NCBI GenBank assembly: GCA_018715175.1
Contig: DVME01000129.1
Coordinates: 1-42,170, forward strand
From: Candidatus Limiplasma stercoravium
Lineage (GTDB): Bacteria; Bacillota; Clostridia; Christensenellales; Aristaeellaceae
Reading direction: 5' to 3'
DNA length: 42,170 bases
Made by a program: the position numbers and the translations under genes. Shown piece by piece: positions 38,169 to 42,170 of this stretch. Within the stretch, counting starts at the first letter, position 1; every line of letters begins with the position of its first letter. Below the pieces are notes generated by a model. The model saw only the letters and a list, made by a program, of their open reading frames with translations. It searched no databases and was not told where the DNA came from.

Positions 38169-39722
38169 ATGAACGGCACGCATTCCACCGCCCGGCCCGG
38201 CGCGCAGGGCCTCGGCCCCGTCACCGGCTGCGACTTGGCAGGCTTGGACAGCCTGGCCCGGCCGCTGTCGCGCGATCCCTTCGGACGGCTTCGGCCGCCG
38301 TTTTCGCAGGAGGCGGCCCGCCTGTCCCTGGAACTGGCGTCCACCGCCTACACCCTGGATTTGGAGCCCTGGGCGCAGGCGGGCTGGTACGATTTTTCCA
38401 TTCAGATCGACAACGCGCTGCAAAGCGGCTTGCTCAGCGGCGAAAGCGCCGACTTTGAACGCATGCGGGCGCTGGCGGACGCGCTGCGCCTCAAGCGCAT
38501 GAAGCTGAGCCTGCGGGAGCGCAACCCCGTGGGCCAGGTTTTGGGAGCGCTGCGGCAGCGCGAGCGCAGCGACACGGTCAAAGCCGTATGCATGATGCAC
38601 GCCCTGCCCGGCGGCCGCTACCTGCTGGCCATCGGCTTTATGGGCACGGGCCGGCGGCTGAGCGACTGGATTTCCAACTTTCGTTTTACCACGCAGGAGG
38701 GATTTCATAAAGGCTTTGGGCAGCTTTGCACGGCGTTTGAAGAAAGCGCGGAGAGCCTTGTGTTTCCCGCTACCGCGGCGGCTCTGGGCCTGGAAAAGCT
38801 GACCCTGGGCGAAGCGCTCATGGAAATGCGCAGCCTGTCCAGCCGTTTCCGTCTTTGGATGGCCGGGCACAGCCAGGGCGGGGCGGTGATGCAGCTGCTA
38901 TGCCACCGCCTGCTCACGGATTGGGGCGTGCTTGCGCAAAACATCGTGGGCTACGGCTTTGCCTCGCCCACGGTGGCCACGGGCCGGCTGCTGCATGACC
39001 CGGCGGCCTATCCGCTGTATCACATCCTCAACAGCGACGACCTGGTGCCCTACGTCGGCGCTCTGGCGCACCTGGGCCTGTGCCTGGAATATCCATCCAA
39101 CCGCCGGATGCGCCAGGCGTGCTACCGCCTCAGCACCCTTCCGGCGGACGTGCGGGTGCGCCGGGAAATGGCGCCCTATCGCCGCGCCATGACCGGCACC
39201 CTCAGCGTGCTGACGTATTCCGCGGCCTTTTTGCAATGCCTGGCCGAAGAAAAGGGCGAGGAAGGGCTGAGCCATCTCATGTCGCGCAAATGGGCGGTGC
39301 CGGCGGTGGACCGGCTGCTCACCGCGGCGGGCGAACGGGCGATGGACTGGCTGAACCGCTTTGTTCAAAACGGCAAAAACGCCTACCTGGAGCTTGCCGG
39401 CCAACCCATGGACGAGGCCCGTCTCAGCGCGCTGCGCGAGGAAATGCGTCCGCTGGTGGCCCGCACGCCCATGCGCAGGCTCATGGGCGGCATCGTAAGC
39501 TATACCTTGCCTCCGCACCGGCTGACCGGCGACGAAACCCATCCCGGCGCCTATGCCTACATCGTCCAAAACGGTCTGGGCGCCCTGCGCCCCTTCATTT
39601 GGCTCAACCCTCAGCCCAGCCCTCCGCGCCGCCTCTACGCCCGTTCCGCCCGCCGGCCCACCGCCGCCAGGCCGCGCCGCGGCACGCGGCGCATCGGCCT
39701 GAGCGCCCGCCGCGAACGCTGA
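38169..39722 (+). CDS. class 3 lipase-like alpha/beta hydrolase
   Basis: A 517-residue protein. The nucleophile elbow is GHSQGG (Ser235), preceded by a segment RLWMA typical of Lipase-3 proteins, and the acid is probably in ILNSDDLVPYVG (about 286-297). No signal peptide is visible, so a cytoplasmic or membrane-peripheral role is expected. The last 35 residues are very rich in Arg, Pro and Ala (ending SARRER) and may contact phospholipid or nucleic acid. ATG at 38169 has GGAGG seven bases upstream; the frame is open further back through the promoter. No operon partner. Confidence 0.85.
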   Translation: MNGTHSTARPGAQGLGPVTGCDLAGLDSLARPLSRDPFGRLRPPFSQEAARLSLELASTAYTLDLEPWAQAGWYDFSIQIDNALQSGLLSGESADFERMRALADALRLKRMKLSLRERNPVGQVLGALRQRERSDTVKAVCMMHALPGGRYLLAIGFMGTGRRLSDWISNFRFTTQEGFHKGFGQLCTAFEESAESLVFPATAAALGLEKLTLGEALMEMRSLSSRFRLWMAGHSQGGAVMQLLCHRLLTDWGVLAQNIVGYGFASPTVATGRLLHDPAAYPLYHILNSDDLVPYVGALAHLGLCLEYPSNRRMRQACYRLSTLPADVRVRREMAPYRRAMTGTLSVLTYSAAFLQCLAEEKGEEGLSHLMSRKWAVPAVDRLLTAAGERAMDWLNRFVQNGKNAYLELAGQPMDEARLSALREEMRPLVARTPMRRLMGGIVSYTLPPHRLTGDETHPGAYAYIVQNGLGALRPFIWLNPQPSPPRRLYARSARRPTAARPRRGTRRIGLSARRER

Positions 39723-39792
39723 AGCGCTGAATTCTCATGCAATTTTAAGACCTCCCCAAGCGCTTTCTCAAGCAGGGACGCACGGGTTGTGC

Positions 39793-39798
39793 TATGCT
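39793..39798 (+). promoter_or_regulatory. possible extended -10 promoter of the DUF4342 gene
   Basis: TGCTATGCT is an extended -10 (hexamer 39793-39798) with no good -35 at 17 bases. It lies 58 bases before the start. Confidence 0.35.
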
Positions 39799-39855
39799 GT
39801 GTTCAACGGCGAACCCCCTCCCGCGGGTTTCCCCGAAGAAAGGAGCTTGAAGCGC

Positions 39856-40113
39856 ATGTCTGAATCTCGCGGCGGCGCACGCTGGTTTTCGTATCTCTAC
39901 CGTACCCGCATTCACGTGCAAAAGGGCGACATTCCTATCCTGAACCTCAGTTTGCTCTTTGTCCTCATCGGCGTGCTGTGCGCGCCCTGGCTGGCCGTGG
40001 GCGGACTCGTCGCGGCATTGGCGCTTGGATATCGCTTTTCGGTGGAGCACGACGCTCCCGGCTTTGCCTCCAGCTTGCGCGAAGCGGTGCGCAACGGCGG
40101 CAGCGAAGCCTGA
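39856..40113 (+). CDS. DUF4342-domain small membrane protein
   Basis: An 85-residue protein. RIHVQKGDIPILNLSLLFVLIG followed by APWLAVGGLVAALALGYRFSVE matches the DUF4342 pattern: an amphipathic strand pair and one hydrophobic hairpin ending in a short polar strand. In clostridia this domain is often joined to an N-terminal UBA-like helix; here only a short basic N-terminus precedes it. Its role is unknown. AAGGAG lies ten bases before the ATG at 39856. It ends before a strong hairpin. Confidence 0.7.
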   Translation: MSESRGGARWFSYLYRTRIHVQKGDIPILNLSLLFVLIGVLCAPWLAVGGLVAALALGYRFSVEHDAPGFASSLREAVRNGGSEA

Positions 40114-40126
40114 AACCCAACAAAGC

Positions 40127-40156
40127 GGGGCATGTTTTCGGCGGAAAACATGCCCC
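40127..40156 (+). terminator. bidirectional hairpin between convergent small genes
   Basis: GGGGCATGTTTTC (40127-40139) and its exact complement (40144-40156) form a perfect 13-base stem with a GGCG loop, 13 bases after the DUF4342 stop. T-runs are weak on both sides. Confidence 0.65.
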
Positions 40157-40251
40157 TTCGCTCATTGGCGCCTGCGGCGCAGAAACAGCCTCAAAAACCC
40201 GCTCAAAAAACGGGGAGCCCGCACGCAAATCATCCGAACCGACACGCCCCT

Positions 40252-40446
40252 TCACCTCCCTGCTTTGCCTAGCCTGAGCAACAGCAGGCCCGCAGCAATC
40301 AGCCCCACGCCTACCAGCGCCGGCCAGATCCATCCTGGCACGCACAAAAACAGCAGGATGGCGCCCAGCCCCAAAAACACGTAGCCCACGATGACCAACG
40401 CCGGGCTCTGACCGGAAGGATAACATTTTTCCATGGGTTTGGGCAT
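40252..40446 (-). CDS. small two-helix membrane protein, function unknown
   Basis: A 64-residue protein (MPKPMEKCYPSGQSP, then two hydrophobic helices VIVGYVFLGLGAILLFLCVP and IWPALVGVGLIAAGLLLLRLG). The start at 40446 has GAGGTGAGG upstream; a GTG six codons earlier is an alternative. I do not recognise it. It is probably a real gene because codon use, hydrophobic layout and the convergent terminator all fit. Confidence 0.6.
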   Translation of the reverse strand: MPKPMEKCYPSGQSPALVIVGYVFLGLGAILLFLCVPGWIWPALVGVGLIAAGLLLLRLGKAGR

Positions 40447-40537
40447 GGGCCTCACCTCGCTCACTTCATCCTATGCGCCAAGCGCCGCAAATGTGCCTCG
40501 CGGCGGCGGGTTGCCTCTTTCAAAATGCGCGGCGGTA

Positions 40538-40546
40538 TGGTATACT
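40538..40546 (+). promoter_or_regulatory. extended -10 promoter of pgi
   Basis: TGGTATACT is a strong extended -10 (hexamer TATACT at 40541-40546) with a poor -35, 37 bases before the start. Confidence 0.55.
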
Positions 40547-40582
40547 GGCATTGACCATATTGGGAAAGGATGGCTGTTACCC

Positions 40583-41995
40583 ATGAGCAAAAACATCGTC
40601 CTGGATGTCAACCACATGATGAGCGATATCATCGGCTATCCGTACGGCATCGACGCTTCGCAGGTGGATGCCCTTAGCGACGCGGCGGCTCAGGCGCAGC
40701 GCAACGTGCAGAAAAACCGCGGCACGGGCTGGCTGGGCTGGATGGAGCTTCCCTACAACCAGGAGGACGTGGTGGCCCACATCGAACGCACGGCCCAGCG
40801 CGTGCGCGAACAGTTCGACGCTTTCGTGGTGCTGGGCATCGGCGGCAGCGCCCTGGGCCCCATCGCCGTGCAGCAGGCGCTTAACCACCTTCGCTACAAC
40901 GAACTGCCCGCCCAAAAGCGCGGCGGCCCGCGGCTCTACGTGGAGGACAACATCGACCCCGAGCGCATGGCCTCCCTGCTGGACGTCATCGACGTCAAAA
41001 AGACCTGCTTTAACGTCATCACCAAATCCGGCGCGACCGCCGAAACCATGAGCCAGTACCTCATCATCTCCGAGCTGCTCAAGCGCGAGGTGGGCCAAGA
41101 CTGGGCCAAGCACATCATCGCCACCACCGACTGCGAAAAGGGCAACCTGATCAAGCTGGCCAAGGAAAACGGCTTTGACCTGTTCTTCATCCCCGGCAGC
41201 GTGGGCGGCCGCTTCAGCGAGCTCAGCCCTGTGGGGCTGCTCCCCGCGGCGGTGTGCGGCATCGACATCCGCGCCATGCTCGCGGGCGCCGCGGCCATGG
41301 ACGAGCGGTGCAAGACCAGCGACGTATGGCAAAACCCGGCGCTGTTGGAGGCGACGCTGCAATACATCGCCATGCAGGAAATGGACGCCAACGTCCAGGT
41401 GGTCATGCCCTACGCCGACAGCCTGAAGTATATGGCCGACTGGTTCTGCCAGCTGTGGGCCGAAAGCCTGGGCAAAAACGTGACCCGCAAGGGCATGGCC
41501 GTCAACGTGGGCCAAACCCCCACCAAGGCCCTGGGCGTCACCGACCAGCACAGCCAACTCCAGCTTTACACCGAAGGCCCCTACGACAAGGTGATCACCT
41601 TCCTCAAAGTCGGGCAGTTCCGCACGGAGTTTGAAATTTCCCACGGCTGCGAAGCCTTCCCCGACGTGGCTTTCCTGGGCGGCAAAACCCTCAACGCCCT
41701 CATCGACGCCGAGCGCCGCGGCACCGAGTACGCCCTCTACCGCGCCGGCCGCATGAGCCAAACCATCACCCTGCCGCAGGTGGACGCCCATACCATCGGC
41801 CAGCTGCTGTTCTTCTTTGAAATGTCCACCGCCTATGCGGGCGAGCTTTTGGACATCGACGCCTTCAACCAGCCCGGCGTGGAGGAAAGCAAGATCGCCA
41901 GCTATGCGGTGTTGGGCAACCAGAGCGAGAAATACCTCAAGAAAGCCGAGGAAATGAAGGGCCGTCCCGAGGGCAACCCCGCCTACACGCTCTAA
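40583..41995 (+). CDS. pgi: glucose-6-phosphate isomerase
   Basis: A 470-residue cytoplasmic enzyme that interconverts glucose-6-phosphate and fructose-6-phosphate. VLGIGGSALGPIAVQQ (83-98) and TKSGATAET bind the phosphate. GSVGGRFSELSPVGLLPA is the family signature with the catalytic Arg, and QLLFFFEMSTAYAGELL with a downstream QPGVEESK holds the catalytic Lys region. The length matches the shorter Firmicutes form. AAGGA lies before the ATG at 40583, with a rather long 12-base spacer. It stands alone with its own promoter and a terminator-like hairpin. Confidence 0.96.
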   Translation: MSKNIVLDVNHMMSDIIGYPYGIDASQVDALSDAAAQAQRNVQKNRGTGWLGWMELPYNQEDVVAHIERTAQRVREQFDAFVVLGIGGSALGPIAVQQALNHLRYNELPAQKRGGPRLYVEDNIDPERMASLLDVIDVKKTCFNVITKSGATAETMSQYLIISELLKREVGQDWAKHIIATTDCEKGNLIKLAKENGFDLFFIPGSVGGRFSELSPVGLLPAAVCGIDIRAMLAGAAAMDERCKTSDVWQNPALLEATLQYIAMQEMDANVQVVMPYADSLKYMADWFCQLWAESLGKNVTRKGMAVNVGQTPTKALGVTDQHSQLQLYTEGPYDKVITFLKVGQFRTEFEISHGCEAFPDVAFLGGKTLNALIDAERRGTEYALYRAGRMSQTITLPQVDAHTIGQLLFFFEMSTAYAGELLDIDAFNQPGVEESKIASYAVLGNQSEKYLKKAEEMKGRPEGNPAYTL

Positions 41996-42010
41996 ACCGC
42001 CCCGTTTTCC

Positions 42011-42038
42011 AGCGGCGTCTCCTAGCCGGGACGCCGCT
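42011..42038 (+). terminator. hairpin terminator after pgi
   Basis: AGCGGCGTC (42011-42019) pairs perfectly with GACGCCGCT (42030-42038) across a 10-base loop. The following sequence is TCAGACTGTC rather than a T-run, so a rho-independent role is only likely. Confidence 0.55.
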
Positions 42039-42170
42039 TCAGACTGTCAAAAAACCTTCTGGGAGGTTCGGAGGGCCGCAGACCCGCAACCTCAATCGTC
42101 GCGGCGGGCGCTGGCCGCGCCCACCGCTCGTTTCGGTTGACTCCTTCGGGTCGCTTTGCCACCTTCGGTG
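42039..42170. other. non-coding-looking tail of the window, possible dispersed repeat
   Basis: No convincing gene is seen in these 132 bases. One minus-strand frame stays open from the window edge to a stop at 41-43 bases after the pgi stop codon and ends FFDSLKRRPG. It has no visible start and low-complexity Arg/Pro composition. The block is marked by AACCT and AGGTT dyads. It may be part of a repeat found elsewhere in the genome or the end of a gene lying beyond the edge. Confidence 0.35.

Noticed and set aside
1-42170. tRNA, rRNA, CRISPR arrays, insertion sequences, phage genes
   Set aside because: Reading both strands I found no TψC-arm-like motif in a tRNA context, no repeat-spacer pattern, no transposase or integrase motif and no rRNA-like stretch.

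Overview
The window is chromosomal DNA of a GC-rich, Gram-positive-type member of the Firmicutes, most likely a Clostridia-class gut or anaerobic-digester organism. This is inferred from three things. The ylxM-ffh-rpsP-khpA-rimM-trmD order is the Firmicutes arrangement. The families present (LplB/LplC-type permeases, TGS-uridine kinase fusion, BlaI/M56 pair, YvlD-like and DUF4342 membrane proteins) are typical of Clostridia. Ribosome-binding sites are strong AGGAGG-type sites throughout, with several GTG starts. No rRNA, tRNA, CRISPR array, transposase or phage gene is visible. No gene-free gap exceeds 300 bases.

Layout. (1) Positions 1-6993, minus strand: a sugar uptake and catabolism operon under an AraC-type regulator. 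It reads DapA/NanA-family aldolase, two ABC permeases, solute-binding protein, cytoplasmic sialidase-fold protein, then a ribokinase-family kinase cut by the window edge. This part looks lower in GC than the rest. (2) 7032-10829, minus: BlaI-type repressor, M56 (BlaR1-like) membrane protease without a beta-lactam sensor domain, and a secreted SH3-type protein, with an operator-like site inside the promoter. (3) 10852-12229, plus: LysA-family decarboxylase with its own promoter and terminator. (4) 12279-16160, plus: MacAB/YknXYZ-like export cassette plus a second, secreted adaptor. (5) 16157-20516, plus: citrate synthase, RecD2 helicase and ComF. (6) 20524-21840, minus: left-handed beta-helix protein and HD phosphohydrolase. 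(7) 21957-25526, plus: an unrecognised coiled-coil surface protein, then a GPH sugar symporter coupled to a PIG-L deacetylase. (8) 25572-27864, minus: two family-2 glycosyltransferases. (9) 27861-33767, minus: YvlD-like membrane protein, SurE, RpiR regulator, BaiN-type flavoprotein, DEDD exonuclease, TGS-uridine kinase. (10) 33902-34105, plus: a lone small ribbon-helix-helix-like protein. (11) 34102-38091, minus: the ylxM-ffh-rpsP-khpA-rimM-trmD housekeeping operon with a small membrane protein at its end. (12) 38111-42170: a class-3-lipase-like protein, a stand-alone DUF4342 protein, a small membrane protein and glucose-6-phosphate isomerase.

Most of the window is housekeeping or common clostridial content. 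The stretches most worth a second look are the BlaI/M56/SH3 cassette with an unknown signal, the export cassette with two adaptors, the sialidase/aldolase/kinase operon and the lone ribbon-helix-helix-like gene. Two promoters whose -35 hexamer is built over the stop codon of the preceding gene also stand out. I do not see a clearly new multi-gene system that can be proved from sequence alone.
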